A DNA stretch of 64,000 nt. Origin: Syntrophobotulus glycolicus DSM 8271. Its GTDB lineage: Bacteria > Bacillota > Desulfitobacteriia > Desulfitobacteriales > Syntrophobotulaceae. The stretch is taken from positions 1,240,001 to 1,304,000 of the forward strand of contig NC_015172.1 in NCBI RefSeq assembly GCF_000190635.1, read 5' to 3'. Position numbers and translations under genes: made by a program. This document shows positions 42,576-51,472 of the stretch, piece after piece. Under the pieces are notes generated by a model. The model made no database searches, was not told the origin of the DNA, and saw nothing but the letters and a program-made list of their open reading frames with translations. How positions within the stretch are numbered: position 1 is the stretch's first letter; every line of letters starts with the position of its first letter.

Positions 42576-42935
42576 ATGGATAATCTGAATTTATTTGACG
42601 CCGAATATAAATTTATGTGTATTGTTTGGGAGTGTGAGCCGGTAAACTCGACTGAGCTTACAAGGCTGTGTTTAAACAAGCTCGGTTGGAAGAAATCCAC
42701 TACATACACAATGATTCGCAAGCTCTCAGAACGTAATGTTGTAAAAAATGAAAAGGCAACGGTTACCGCTTTAATAAAACGTGAACAGGTACAGAAATAT
42801 GAAAGCGAAACGCTTTTGGAAAAGGCATTTGATAATTCATTACCATTTTTTTTAACTGCTTTTTTGAAGGATAAACAACTTAACAAAGAAGAAGCCGCCG
42901 AGTTGCAGAAGATGATAGAGGAAGCGACAAAATGA
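42576..42935 (+). CDS. BlaI/MecI-family repressor
   Basis: A 119-residue winged-helix repressor. LFDAEYKFMCIVWECEPVNS and WKKSTTYTMIRKLSERNVV are the BlaI DNA-binding core; the C-terminal helices (TAFLKDKQLNKEEAAELQKM) form the dimer and carry the site where the partner protease normally acts. CGGAGGTGTATT precedes the start. It overlaps the BlaR1-like gene by ATGA. Confidence 0.9.
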   Translation: MDNLNLFDAEYKFMCIVWECEPVNSTELTRLCLNKLGWKKSTTYTMIRKLSERNVVKNEKATVTALIKREQVQKYESETLLEKAFDNSLPFFLTAFLKDKQLNKEEAAELQKMIEEATK

Positions 42936-44605
42936 TGGTATTCATATCAGGTTTTTTCGATACGATTTTTGAGATGAGTGCAATAGCCAGTATTGTGGCG
43001 TTAATCGTTATGGTTGTTCGTCTCGCCCTGAAAAAGGCACCAAAGGTCTTTTCGCTTATGTTGTGGCTTGTTGTTTTCTTTCGGCTGCTCTGCCCCTTTA
43101 CTATACAGAGCAGTTACGGACTTTCTAAGCTGCTTCCAAACAGTATCAAGCAAAATGTTGACGCCCGGATACCTGTCACGATGCCGGTATTGCCGGTGGG
43201 AACAGAAGAACATGGGAATATCACCCACGTGCTGTCGAACAGTGTTCCTCATACTATTTTGATCACTTCCCAAGATTTGTTTTTTACGCTCTTGGACACC
43301 TTGCGTTATATGTGGCTCTTCGGTTTTATCGCAGTGGTTTTATACGGTTTCATTTCATATATGCTTTTGAAACGGAGGATGCGAATAGCAACAAAAGTTG
43401 ATGGCAATATCTACGAGACAGACCGTATAAAAACGCCGTTTATATTGGGTTTCTTACGTCCAAAAATCTATATCCCGGCAGGACTTGCAGGCAGCGAGCT
43501 AGCGTATATCCTCAAACACGAGCAAACGCATATCAAGCGATATGACTATTTGTTGAAGCCAATCGCATTTTTTGCTGTTGCCCTGCACTGGTTCAACCCG
43601 GTTGCATGGATTTCTTATATCCTCATGTCACACGATATGGAACTATCTGCCGACGAGAGTGTAATGAAACAGGCAGGGGAGGAGGATATACGCAAAGCGT
43701 ATTCAACCTCGCTGGTACGCCTGTCGTCCGTACAAAGCGGTTTGTTTCCGCTTGCATTTGGCGAAATAGGTGTGAAATCAAGGGTTAAGAACATTCTAAA
43801 TTACAAAAAACCGACATTTTGGGTGAGTATCGTATCCCTGATTGCTGTGATAGGAATTGGAGGATTTCTCATGACAAACGATGAAGCAAAAGATATTAAT
43901 GATAGCCTTGCTTGGGCTAATAATCTTTCTGTTAACGATGTGCAGTCTATTGAAATGGTTATATCGCCATCCGAGAGGGAGAATTATTACAAAGAATTTT
44001 CATCCGAGGAATTTGGCCCAATCATAAAAATCATAAACGCAAGTAAGGGACAAAAAGTTAACGCACCCGATGAACTTGGAAGCACCACAACGCTGTACAT
44101 CATCACAAAAGAGGGAACTGTTCATACCTATCAAAATCTGAGGAACGCTTATCTTGTCATTGATAATGTATATTTAAGTGCAAATAGTTCATGGCTTGCA
44201 AGCAGTTTTAAAGATTTGAAAGGAGATGCTTCACTTCCCGATGGTTTTTTTGAGCGTGTTACCGGCATTACCACCACATATAGTTTAATGAAATTAGGTA
44301 AAAATGGCGAGGTGTTAAGTTCGCTTACCCCATTGGATGGTACATACAGGCGGCTTGCGGAAGATACCGTATTCAGTTCCATGACAAAGTCTACCATTTA
44401 TCCTGCACAGAATATAGATTCCTTCGATGCGTACTATATGCTGCGAGTAATCTATAGTAGCAACAATTCAAATACGACGCATGACTATTATCTTTTTACA
44501 ATGAATGGTGACGCTTATATGCAAAATGGAAAAAACGGGTTTAATACAAAAGTAGACACAGAATTGTATAATCGTATTGACACGCTTCTAAAGTCCTTTA
44601 ATTAG
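42932..44605 (+). CDS. BlaR1-like M56 membrane metalloprotease
   Basis: A 557-residue protein. Three to four membrane segments in the first 120 residues precede the zinc motif H196-EQTH (LKHEQTHIKRYDYLL) and the DMELSADESVMK segment with the third ligand region. A further helix lies near residue 305. The C-terminal extracellular part (about 320-557) is not a penicillin-binding domain: there is no SxxK or KTG motif. It therefore probably senses a signal other than beta-lactams and relieves repression by cleaving the BlaI-like protein. Confidence 0.85.
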   Translation: MMVFISGFFDTIFEMSAIASIVALIVMVVRLALKKAPKVFSLMLWLVVFFRLLCPFTIQSSYGLSKLLPNSIKQNVDARIPVTMPVLPVGTEEHGNITHVLSNSVPHTILITSQDLFFTLLDTLRYMWLFGFIAVVLYGFISYMLLKRRMRIATKVDGNIYETDRIKTPFILGFLRPKIYIPAGLAGSELAYILKHEQTHIKRYDYLLKPIAFFAVALHWFNPVAWISYILMSHDMELSADESVMKQAGEEDIRKAYSTSLVRLSSVQSGLFPLAFGEIGVKSRVKNILNYKKPTFWVSIVSLIAVIGIGGFLMTNDEAKDINDSLAWANNLSVNDVQSIEMVISPSERENYYKEFSSEEFGPIIKIINASKGQKVNAPDELGSTTTLYIITKEGTVHTYQNLRNAYLVIDNVYLSANSSWLASSFKDLKGDASLPDGFFERVTGITTTYSLMKLGKNGEVLSSLTPLDGTYRRLAEDTVFSSMTKSTIYPAQNIDSFDAYYMLRVIYSSNNSNTTHDYYLFTMNGDAYMQNGKNGFNTKVDTELYNRIDTLLKSFN

Positions 44606-44818
44606 CCCTTGATGCCAGCAATTTCAGAGGTGGGTGGTAGACGCAATACTCCTGAAACTCCTGTGGCACACAAAGACCGATTCTAATGAGGGAAAGCCCG
44701 TGCAGACGCATATCCGCTTCCCGGAACGCAGTCGGCGGCATGAGCAGTTCCCCGCAATCGTAGGGGGATAAAGTTGTAGTCATGGTCAAGTTCATTTGTA
44801 AGGTAAAAGTCAATGTCA

Positions 44819-45080
44819 TCAAGGGCGGGCAAAACGCCCTTGACTTGCTTCAAGGCGTGTCGCCCCTATTCCGGCCAGCGCTTTGCGCTGTTCTTCGTTG
44901 CGGGTGTTGACAAAAGTCGGAATATCCATCCCTAACTGTGGCCTAAAACTTGAAGAGCTTCCGTCTGTAATGCAAGCATGATAAACGGTGTGGCCGGTAT
45001 TGACGTGATTGACGATACCTCCCGCCCATTAAAAGTGTTTCATCGTCCTGATGCGTTTCGATAAATAATACTGTTGCCAT
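44819..45080 (-). pseudogene. PIG-L/LmbE deacetylase remnant
   Basis: The minus strand starts MATVLFIETHQDDETLLMGG, the zinc-binding PIG-L motif (usual form PHPDDE), then shifts frame near 45025 and continues VNHVNTGHTVYHACITDGSS and RNEEQRKALAGIGATRLEAS before a stop at 44819. The C-terminal metal ligand region is lost. A degraded N-acetylglucosaminyl-type deacetylase. Confidence 0.75.
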
Positions 45081-45250
45081 TTTACAAATCAATCCTCCTT
45101 TTCTTTTTCGAAGCTTAGCTTCCTGGTTTGTCAATGTTGCAACTGTTCGGGCTTTATTACGGTGCTTCTTAAGAAAAGAAAGACGAAAAAAAGGGCGTTC
45201 TTAAGGTCTGAATGTACTCGCTAAACCAGGATTACTGAACCAGACATAAG

Positions 45251-45301
45251 AAAGGGCAAGAATTATGGTTGACTTTCCATTAATTCTTGCCCTTTGGTTT
45301 T
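45251..45301. terminator. 15-bp stem-loop terminator
   Basis: AAAGGGCAAGAATTA (45251-45265) and TAATTCTTGCCCTTT (45281-45295) are exact complements with a 15-base loop, followed by GGTTTTT. Confidence 0.75.
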
Positions 45302-45469
45302 TAGGAATACGAATGAGGCAAAAAAACAAATGCTTAAGGTTTATAAATCGGGCGATTCCTTCTTTAATAACGGTAAATCAGCATTCTGATGCCAAGAATG
45401 GGGGAATTAATACGGATACTTTTTGAATCATCTTAAAATAATATTTGCTGTGTTAGGAGGTTTGATTCT

Positions 45470-45804
45470 TTGTTATACGCATTGTTTGCCTTTATAGCCA
45501 TCTATTATTTAACCGCACTGCTTCTGGCTATCCACGAAAAAAAGTAACAAGTAAGATCGGGTACAGAGGTATTAGTAAAAAAGCGTTGATATTGCTCCTG
45601 GTCGCTTTGGGAAATATTATTGTTCGGTACATTATCGGTTTAGGAAGTTCGGTCAGAACAATGTGATTATGTTGTATCTCTCTTATATTTTATCTCTCTA
45701 ATGAAGGAATTAGCATCCTTGAAAACGTTGCGAAAATGGGGGTGCCTCTTCCCCAAAAGCTGAGAGACATTCTTGCGCAGGCTTGCAAGATGGATATAAA
45801 GTAA
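45470..45804 (+). pseudogene. phage/toxin-secretion holin, frameshifted remnant
   Basis: After TTAGGAGG a TTG start at 45470 encodes 25 residues (LYALFAFIAIYYLTALLLAI then HEKK) and stops. Other frames continue RGISKKALILLLVALGNIIV (about 45560-45665) and NEGISILENVAKMGVPLPQK (about 45700-45804, ending in CKMDIK). Together they match the toxin secretion/phage lysis holin family, whose C-terminus reads NEGLSILENAAKMGVPIP. At least two frameshifts disable it. It marks a decayed prophage or bacteriocin-release cassette. Confidence 0.8.
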
Positions 45805-46087
45805 AAAAATATTATGGAAAGGTTAGCAGTGCAATTATGTCAAAAAAGTGGAGACTGTCGTTTTATTAAAATAACATAAAGAACAGTTTTGTTTACAACA
45901 ATTTAAAAAAATTATTGCGAAATTCCATCGAAGTTGCCTTCTACAAATGATACAGTGATTTTTTGTATCAACGACTAAGCGCCTTTGCGAGAGGTAGTAC
46001 TGGCAGTAATGGAAATAAGAATAAAATATATCTTTCTGTAAAGAGGCTTGAAAAGTATGTTACCATGATTATCAAAGGAGTGATTCA

Positions 46088-46210
46088 ATGATAATGATGA
46101 TAATTGAGGAATTGGAAAACGATGACGATAAGATTTTTATCGTTAATTTATATCGGGACTATTATGGACTTGTCCGCAAGACCGTTTACAATATCATAAA
46201 TGATCGGTGA
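46088..46210 (+). pseudogene. N-terminal fragment of an ECF sigma factor
   Basis: After AAGGAGTGATTCA a 40-codon frame reads FIVNLYRDYYGLVRKTVYNI then INDR and stops. This is sigma region 2.1 (usual form FxxLYxxYxxxVYxxAxxIL). No region 4 is found downstream. It is a truncated sigma-70-type gene. Confidence 0.55.
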
Positions 46211-46402
46211 TGTATCCTTGGAAGAACTGCATTAATTCGCTTTTTTGTTCTTCGATAATCTGTTTATTTGCTATGAATTGGAATAAAAAAGTGGAGAATA
46301 GCTAATCATTTAGGCTATCATAAAACGTTACATATTATAGTGGACTTTCGCGAAGGATTACTCTGAGCATAATTTCATAATTAACAGGGGAGGGGGTACG
46401 TA

Positions 46403-46954
46403 ATGCGCAGATACAACAGAAAAATTCAATCAGTTTTTTTATATGCTATTTTAATTTTTTATATAATTTTATTTTTATCAATAGTAGTTTTTAAGTATGT
46501 TTCACCATTTGAATTGTTTAATGAAAATAGGACGGTATATAGAAGTATTAACATCTTGCCTTTTCAGTCTATAAAAAACTATTTGATAGGGACAGTTGAC
46601 GTTTCACATACAGTTGCCTTTAACAATATATTCGGGAATATTGTGTTGTTTATCCCTTTAGGTATTTATTTACTATTGTTCAAGAAAAATAAGAAGGTGT
46701 TCGCAAGTTTTGTTTCTGTTTTCGTTATTAGTTTATCTATCGAAATTGTACAGTATATTTTTGGTATTGGAGCAACCGATATAGACGATATACTGCTCAA
46801 TTGTGTAGGTGGAATCGTCGGAATTTTAAGCTATAAACTTTTAACTGTCTTTATAAAAGAGCACAGTAAAATCCGAACCGTAATTATGATATGTAGTTCG
46901 ATTATAGGAATCCCATTATTTGTTATAACATCACTTTTGCTAATGAATCGTTGA
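46403..46954 (+). CDS. VanZ-family membrane protein
   Basis: A 183-residue protein with five hydrophobic segments and the VanZ pattern: NILPFQSIKNYL after helix 1, NNIFGNIVLFIPLGIYL, then IEIVQYIFGIGATDIDDILLN, the conserved acidic segment of the family. GGGGAGGGGGTACGTA precedes the start. VanZ confers low-level teicoplanin resistance in Tn1546; other family members have unknown roles. Confidence 0.9.
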   Translation: MRRYNRKIQSVFLYAILIFYIILFLSIVVFKYVSPFELFNENRTVYRSINILPFQSIKNYLIGTVDVSHTVAFNNIFGNIVLFIPLGIYLLLFKKNKKVFASFVSVFVISLSIEIVQYIFGIGATDIDDILLNCVGGIVGILSYKLLTVFIKEHSKIRTVIMICSSIIGIPLFVITSLLLMNR

Positions 46955-46970
46955 CTATGCCTCATAGAAA

Positions 46971-47020
46971 AAAGGCGTGGAGCGGGGGGCAATTAGTTAT
47001 CCCGCTCCACGCCTTTATAG
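46971..47020. terminator. bidirectional terminator
   Basis: AAAGGCGTGGAGCGG (46971-46985) and CCGCTCCACGCCTTT (47002-47016) pair perfectly over 15 bases. It serves VanZ on the plus strand, and AAA tracts on the far side give a T-run on the minus strand. Confidence 0.8.
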
Positions 47021-47133
47021 CTCCACCACCGACGTAAGCTGCTTGAGAACGCCAGATACCCGGTCCCACAATTCCGCATAATCTTTTTGCAGAGCCGCCG
47101 CAACCTTGGACGGGTACACGCCATAGGTATTTC
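47015..47133 (-). pseudogene. C-terminal scrap of a mobile-element protein
   Basis: A minus-strand frame reads YGVYPSKVAAALQKDYAELW then DRVSGVLKQLTSVVEL and stops at 47015. It resembles the tails of short proteins carried by clostridial conjugative elements, but the family is uncertain. No start codon remains; it borders the ABC operon's 3' end. Confidence 0.3.
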
Positions 47134-47245
47134 ATGAATGGCAACTCGATTGAGATTATTTGCACATCACCTTTGTAGAGAAACAAGCTCCCATACAGTT
47201 GAAATAAATGATTGTTAGCACCTTATAATACACAGTTTTTATCTA

Positions 47246-48499
47246 TTAGGAAGCTTCATGCCGGGAATAAGAGCGTATCGCAAGAATAAAGAATAAGAAA
47301 ATCTCTATCCCTGCCGCCACCGGGATAATGTATGGTGTCCAGACGCTGATCGGCCCAAGAGGTAAAAAGTTAAATTCGGTCAGTTCAAAGAAAAAGCTGT
47401 TTCTAAGCCCAACTCCCCCCGACGGCAAGCACAGCCTGATCCAATTTTCAATATTGGCGCCGCTTCCGGCGAAAGACAGAATTGTAGGCAACAAACAGCT
47501 TCCAATGGCAAGCCCCAACACGGTAATCGGATTTTTGAATTTAGTTGAGAGAAACAGCGTAAAGCATACCGTCGCAAGGAAAGTAAGCAGGCCGGAAAAG
47601 ACAACCAGCGTATTGGCTTCTCCTACGGTAAACGGAACAAAGGAAATTGCGGAAAACGCCACTTGCAGCGTTGTTTTCAGGCTATCCCAACCGAACGCGG
47701 CATATGAAATCAAGATAAACGCAGTTACACAGACCGCAAAAATCGCGGTAGTAAGCAGAATGGCAGACAACAGCTTTACAACCGCCAAACGCCGCCGCCC
47801 ATGCTTTGTGCAACGCAAAATATCATCCGCGCCGCTTTGGTAGTCAGCAGAAAAGATTGGTGCGGCAATGACTGTGCATAGCATAACCAACAGGAAAATG
47901 CACATGGTCAGATACTCCGATGTGTCACTGTCCCCAACGCCATACACATAATAGAACGGCGCTTTTACTTTCTCGTTCATGGTAAGAGCCTGTTCGACAG
48001 CATCGGGAGAATCTTTATATTCGTATGATATATAGTCCGTAAGGCGCTCCGTGCGTTGCTCATAAAAATTGGCCGCTTCTTCCGGTGAAATCTCATACAG
48101 TGGTACAGGGATGCCCGTGGACTTATCCACATACACCTCACGGATGCTATTCAATATCGCATTGATTGGCGCTAATTTTTGATAGTATATGTCTTTTGGT
48201 ATATCCTCCATCTTTGCTCCGTAGGTTTCGTATACCTCATGGTAGGTTTCAAAAGCGGCGCGTATTCGTTCCGGCGTAAGCTCTCCCTCAATGGGTTTCA
48301 GCATTTCCTGATTGGCCTGTATTGCTTCTCTGCCGGACAGCCTTACTTCCGTACCGCTTTCATCAAGGTTCCAATGGCGCGCAAAGGAGATAACCAAAAG
48401 GGCCATTACAACCGACAGCAGCAGCGCCCCCGCCGCCAGTATCCATGTAGAGCGGGTTTTTGCCACACGTTTCAATTCTAAAGCAATCATGCGGTTCAT
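47246..48499 (-). CDS. ABC transporter permease (ABC-2 like)
   Basis: A 417-residue membrane protein: an N-terminal anchor (RSTWILAAGALLLSVVMALL), an extracytoplasmic region to about residue 175 rich in charged residues, and five further helices. AAAGGAGGATGCAGT precedes the start, which overlaps the ATPase by ATGA. It is last in an operon with an ECF sigma factor, a membrane protein and the ATPase. Confidence 0.85.
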   Translation of the reverse strand: MNRMIALELKRVAKTRSTWILAAGALLLSVVMALLVISFARHWNLDESGTEVRLSGREAIQANQEMLKPIEGELTPERIRAAFETYHEVYETYGAKMEDIPKDIYYQKLAPINAILNSIREVYVDKSTGIPVPLYEISPEEAANFYEQRTERLTDYISYEYKDSPDAVEQALTMNEKVKAPFYYVYGVGDSDTSEYLTMCIFLLVMLCTVIAAPIFSADYQSGADDILRCTKHGRRRLAVVKLLSAILLTTAIFAVCVTAFILISYAAFGWDSLKTTLQVAFSAISFVPFTVGEANTLVVFSGLLTFLATVCFTLFLSTKFKNPITVLGLAIGSCLLPTILSFAGSGANIENWIRLCLPSGGVGLRNSFFFELTEFNFLPLGPISVWTPYIIPVAAGIEIFLFFILAIRSYSRHEAS

Positions 48500-49386
48500 A
48501 CTGCATCCTCCTTTACGGCTTCCTCACCACGGAACAGCCACAGATATAAGTCCTCAAGGCGCGGGGCGGCGTTTTGTGAATCCGGCAAACTCGGACTTTC
48601 CGAAACATACCGTACTGATACGCTCCCGCCTTCTTCATTGCGGACGGTAACAACCCGGACGGTACGCTCGTAATGATGAAGCTGTTCCGCTGGAATCGTG
48701 CTTTGCCATACCTTGCCGTCCATCGTTTTCACAAGCTCGTCTGTGGTGCCGACCGCAATAATTTGTCCGTCCTTCATAATGGCGTTGCGGTTTGCGATAT
48801 ACTCAACATCAGAAACAATATGAGTAGAAATCAAGACAATACGCTGTTGTGCAAACTCCGATAATATATTTCGGAAGCGTATGCGCTCACCGGGGTCAAG
48901 GCCGCTTGTAGGTTCGTCCAGAATCAAAATATCCGGGTCGTTCAAAAGCGCCTGGGCAATCCCTACTCTGCGTTGCATCCCGCCTGACAGTTTGCGGATG
49001 TGTTTGTTCCGAACATCCGTAAGGGTTAGCCTGTGAAGCAGCTCGTCTATTTTTTGATTGGTTTCCTTTTGGGGCAGTCCTTTCAGCGAAGCCATATATT
49101 GCAGATAGTCCGCTACCGTAAATTCCGGGTAAAATCCAAAGTTCTGCGGCAGATAGCCAAAAACATCCCGATAGGCTTCGCCCAATGCCTTAATTTCAAT
49201 ACCGTCGTACTGGACTTTGCCGGAAGTAGGCGTTAATATACCGGCCACCATGCGCATCAAGGTTGTTTTCCCTGCGCCGTTTGCACCGAGAAGCCCCCAT
49301 ACGCCGGGGGTAAGCGTCAGGCTTACATTGTTTACGGCGGTTTTATCCTTGTACCGTTTGGTAAGTTTTTGAATCGTAAGCTCCAT
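48496..49386 (-). CDS. ABC transporter ATP-binding protein
   Basis: A 296-residue ATPase with Walker A GANGAGKTT, signature LSGGMQRRVGIAQA, Walker B ILILDEP and STHIVSDVEYIA. The C-terminal 80 residues are an extra domain typical of the CcmA/BcrA group. AAAAGGAGAATACAC precedes the start. It energises the permease downstream; the substrate is unknown. Confidence 0.92.
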   Translation of the reverse strand: MELTIQKLTKRYKDKTAVNNVSLTLTPGVWGLLGANGAGKTTLMRMVAGILTPTSGKVQYDGIEIKALGEAYRDVFGYLPQNFGFYPEFTVADYLQYMASLKGLPQKETNQKIDELLHRLTLTDVRNKHIRKLSGGMQRRVGIAQALLNDPDILILDEPTSGLDPGERIRFRNILSEFAQQRIVLISTHIVSDVEYIANRNAIMKDGQIIAVGTTDELVKTMDGKVWQSTIPAEQLHHYERTVRVVTVRNEEGGSVSVRYVSESPSLPDSQNAAPRLEDLYLWLFRGEEAVKEDAV

Positions 49387-49408
49387 GTGTATTCTCCTTT
49401 TCGTGTTT

Positions 49409-50197
49409 TTATATCCCGTTTGGGGATAGGTCGAGGGAGGCCGCCTTATCTAACAGGCGGTAAATCCCTATTATGAGAAGCACCACGCATAACGCGCATA
49501 ACGCTCCCCAAACTCCAACGGATGCCTGTTCGTAAACCACCGGGGCAGTTTTATACAACACAAACAGTAGCGCGGTTAAGGAGAAGCAAAAGGCTGTGCA
49601 GATAAAACCTTGCTGTCCGCTATGTGCGTAAGCTTGAATAAACAAGCAACCGCAACAGGCAATCAAATAGGGAAGCAACAGGTATAAGGCGATGCTTCCT
49701 GTGCCAAGTTCCGCTTTTGTATTTGCAAGAAGAAAAGAAACCGTAAGCAACGGCACATTGCCAATACCGATAATGAAAATCCGGGCCAGCAATAGTTTGG
49801 GAATTGAAATCCGTGCCGCCATTTCTGTTTCAAGCATTCTATACCGCGCCGAACGCCCGATAAAAGGGATGCTGGTCATGGCGATAAAGACCGCAAAACA
49901 TCCGAGCAATACTGGCAAATGGCGTGGAGCGAAATTAGAAACAGCCCCTATATCCGAAAGGCCAAACAGCCAGAATGCACACAGTAACATAAACCCCTGC
50001 AATAGCCAAACCGGAGCGCCGACAAACCGCACCTGTCGTAACAGGAAGGCCGGATGCCTGATACGCTCCCGATTCCTGCGGTTTTGGTATGCAATGCGGG
50101 CCTCCCGCATTGTTTGTACCAAATGTTCCTCCGATATTTGTATGGCGGGCCGGTCTTTCAGCGCGGCCTGTAATTCTAAACGCAGTTTTTTGTTCAA
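49409..50197 (-). CDS. membrane protein between sigma factor and ABC genes
   Basis: A 262-residue protein starting at a TTG directly after the sigma factor stop, within reach of GGAGGAAAGATAG. A soluble N-terminus of about 55 residues (LRLELQAALKDRPAIQISEE...) precedes about six helices. The position and layout suggest an anti-sigma factor whose cytoplasmic tail holds the sigma factor, but no zinc-anti-sigma HxxxCxxC motif is seen, so it may simply be a transporter subunit. Confidence 0.6.
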   Translation of the reverse strand: MNKKLRLELQAALKDRPAIQISEEHLVQTMREARIAYQNRRNRERIRHPAFLLRQVRFVGAPVWLLQGFMLLCAFWLFGLSDIGAVSNFAPRHLPVLLGCFAVFIAMTSIPFIGRSARYRMLETEMAARISIPKLLLARIFIIGIGNVPLLTVSFLLANTKAELGTGSIALYLLLPYLIACCGCLFIQAYAHSGQQGFICTAFCFSLTALLFVLYKTAPVVYEQASVGVWGALCALCVVLLIIGIYRLLDKAASLDLSPNGI

Positions 50198-50713
50198 CTA
50201 TCTTTCCTCCTTACCAAAATCTCTTTCAATTCTTTTAAGTGCGCTCCGCAACCGGGATTGTACTGTGCGCATTGGTACACCGATGATCTCCGCGATTTCC
50301 CTGACTTTCAAGTCGTGTACGAAGCGTAACAGAACAACTTCCCGTTGTTCGTCGGGTAAGCCGCGCAGCAGCCACAAAAAATTTGCATCCGATTCAATCT
50401 GTTCCAAGTGGCTGTCGTATTCCTGCAAATCATCCGGCAACTGTTCCATAGTCTTTTTTCGGCTATAATCAATGCACACATTGGCGGCGATTTTGTAAAG
50501 GTACGCCCTAAATTGGCCGCGATGGACATACGCATCAAGGTGTCGGATGGCTTTCAAAAAAGTATCCTGTGTTGCATCCTCGGCCGTCTGCCTGTTTGGT
50601 GTATGCCATAAGCAATAGCGAAGAATGTCTGGATAATAAAAGACAACAAGTTTATCCAGACTGGCGCTATCACCATCTCTAATTTTTTGTAGCAACTCAT
50701 CTTCATGTATCAA
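50198..50713 (-). CDS. ECF-type RNA polymerase sigma factor
   Basis: A 171-residue sigma-70 family protein. Region 2 carries LVVFYYPDILRYCLW and AEDATQDTFLKAIRHLDAY; region 4 reads LPDEQREVVLLRFVHDLKVR then IAEIIGVPMRTVQSRLRSAL. The TTG at 50713 is chosen because GGAGG lies 7 bases before it. It is first in a four-gene operon with a membrane protein and ABC transporter, so an envelope or antibiotic stress response is likely. Confidence 0.9.
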   Translation of the reverse strand: MIHEDELLQKIRDGDSASLDKLVVFYYPDILRYCLWHTPNRQTAEDATQDTFLKAIRHLDAYVHRGQFRAYLYKIAANVCIDYSRKKTMEQLPDDLQEYDSHLEQIESDANFLWLLRGLPDEQREVVLLRFVHDLKVREIAEIIGVPMRTVQSRLRSALKRIERDFGKEER

Positions 50714-50740
50714 GGTTAATCCTCCGGAAGATTCCCTCAA

Positions 50741-51167
50741 AATATAGAACGTTCTATAGCATCTAAAATGATTGAGGCCATCAAATTTTTTAATTTGCCC
50801 TCATAATATAACGTTTGATGATGCCCAAAATAATCAACTTTTTAAACTTATGCAATATGTAATATATATTTCAAAAACATTATAAAAACTTGTATTTGTC
50901 AGCTTGATAGTTGAACAGTTGTTGATAACGGCTTGATAATTGTAATAACTTTTCATGAGGGCCCTAACTTTTCATCGAAGCCCACGAAATAAGTGAATAT
51001 AAGGGGATCAAAGCCTTGAGGCACAAGTATTTTGTGCATCTCAAGGCTTTTTGCATTCTTAAACAACTTTTCTGTAAGTCTTGTTCCTCTTCTATATTAT
51101 TTGAGTGATGAAATAGGTTGTATTTATCCTATTTTGCATATAATATAAAAAGTAGGAGGTGCTCTGA
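50741..51167. other. intergenic region with terminator
   Basis: AT-rich, no gene seen. AAAGCCTTGAG (51010-51020) and CTCAAGGCTTT (51040-51050) form an 11-bp stem with an inner CACAA/TTGTG pairing and end in TTTTT, a terminator usable in both directions. The ECF promoter must lie in 50750-50850 but no clear boxes are recognised. Confidence 0.6.
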
Positions 51168-51410
51168 ATGAACATTAACACAAATAGCCTGGTATCCATT
51201 ACCGAGGCCAACCAGAATTTCTCCAAGGTGACCCGCCTGGTTGATGAGAATGGTGTAGCAGTTATTTTGAAAAATAATGTGCCGCGTTATATTATTACCG
51301 AATTCAGCCAATTCCAGGCCGAGCAGGTAACGGATAACGAAGATGTGAAAAGCGTCGCCAGCCGACTGATTACCAAGCACCGCGCCGCATTCGAGGAACT
51401 GGCCAAATGA
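51168..51410 (+). CDS. Phd/YefM-type antitoxin (orphan)
   Basis: An 80-residue antitoxin: SITEANQNFSKVTRLVDENG and VILKNNVPRYIITEF are the Phd DNA-binding fold, and the C-terminal tail ASRLITKHRAAFEELAK is the Doc-binding helix. AGTAGGAGGTGCTCTGA precedes the ATG. It overlaps a Doc toxin start codon by ATGA, but only the first 17 or so residues of Doc remain, leaving the antitoxin without a partner. Confidence 0.88.
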   Translation: MNINTNSLVSITEANQNFSKVTRLVDENGVAVILKNNVPRYIITEFSQFQAEQVTDNEDVKSVASRLITKHRAAFEELAK

Positions 51411-51460
51411 AACGGTTGAGTGTCCCGCATATTGTGCTGATGCACAGTGCTTTATACGAG
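51407..51460 (+). pseudogene. Doc/Fic toxin, N-terminal stub
   Basis: MKRLSVPHIVLMHSALY is the typical Doc N-terminus (usual continuation IxETGGSxGIRDxxxLESAL), and it starts on the antitoxin stop. The following sequence instead encodes a lipoprotein in the same frame. The Fic motif HPFxDGNKR is absent. Confidence 0.7.
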
Positions 51461-51472
51461 GAGAAACAAATT

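Noticed and set aside
47328-47843. 171-residue plus-strand frame
   Set aside because: Antisense to the ABC permease gene and without a start signal.
49692-50468. 258-residue plus-strand frame
   Set aside because: Antisense to the sigma/membrane protein genes; Ser/Arg-rich with no domain.
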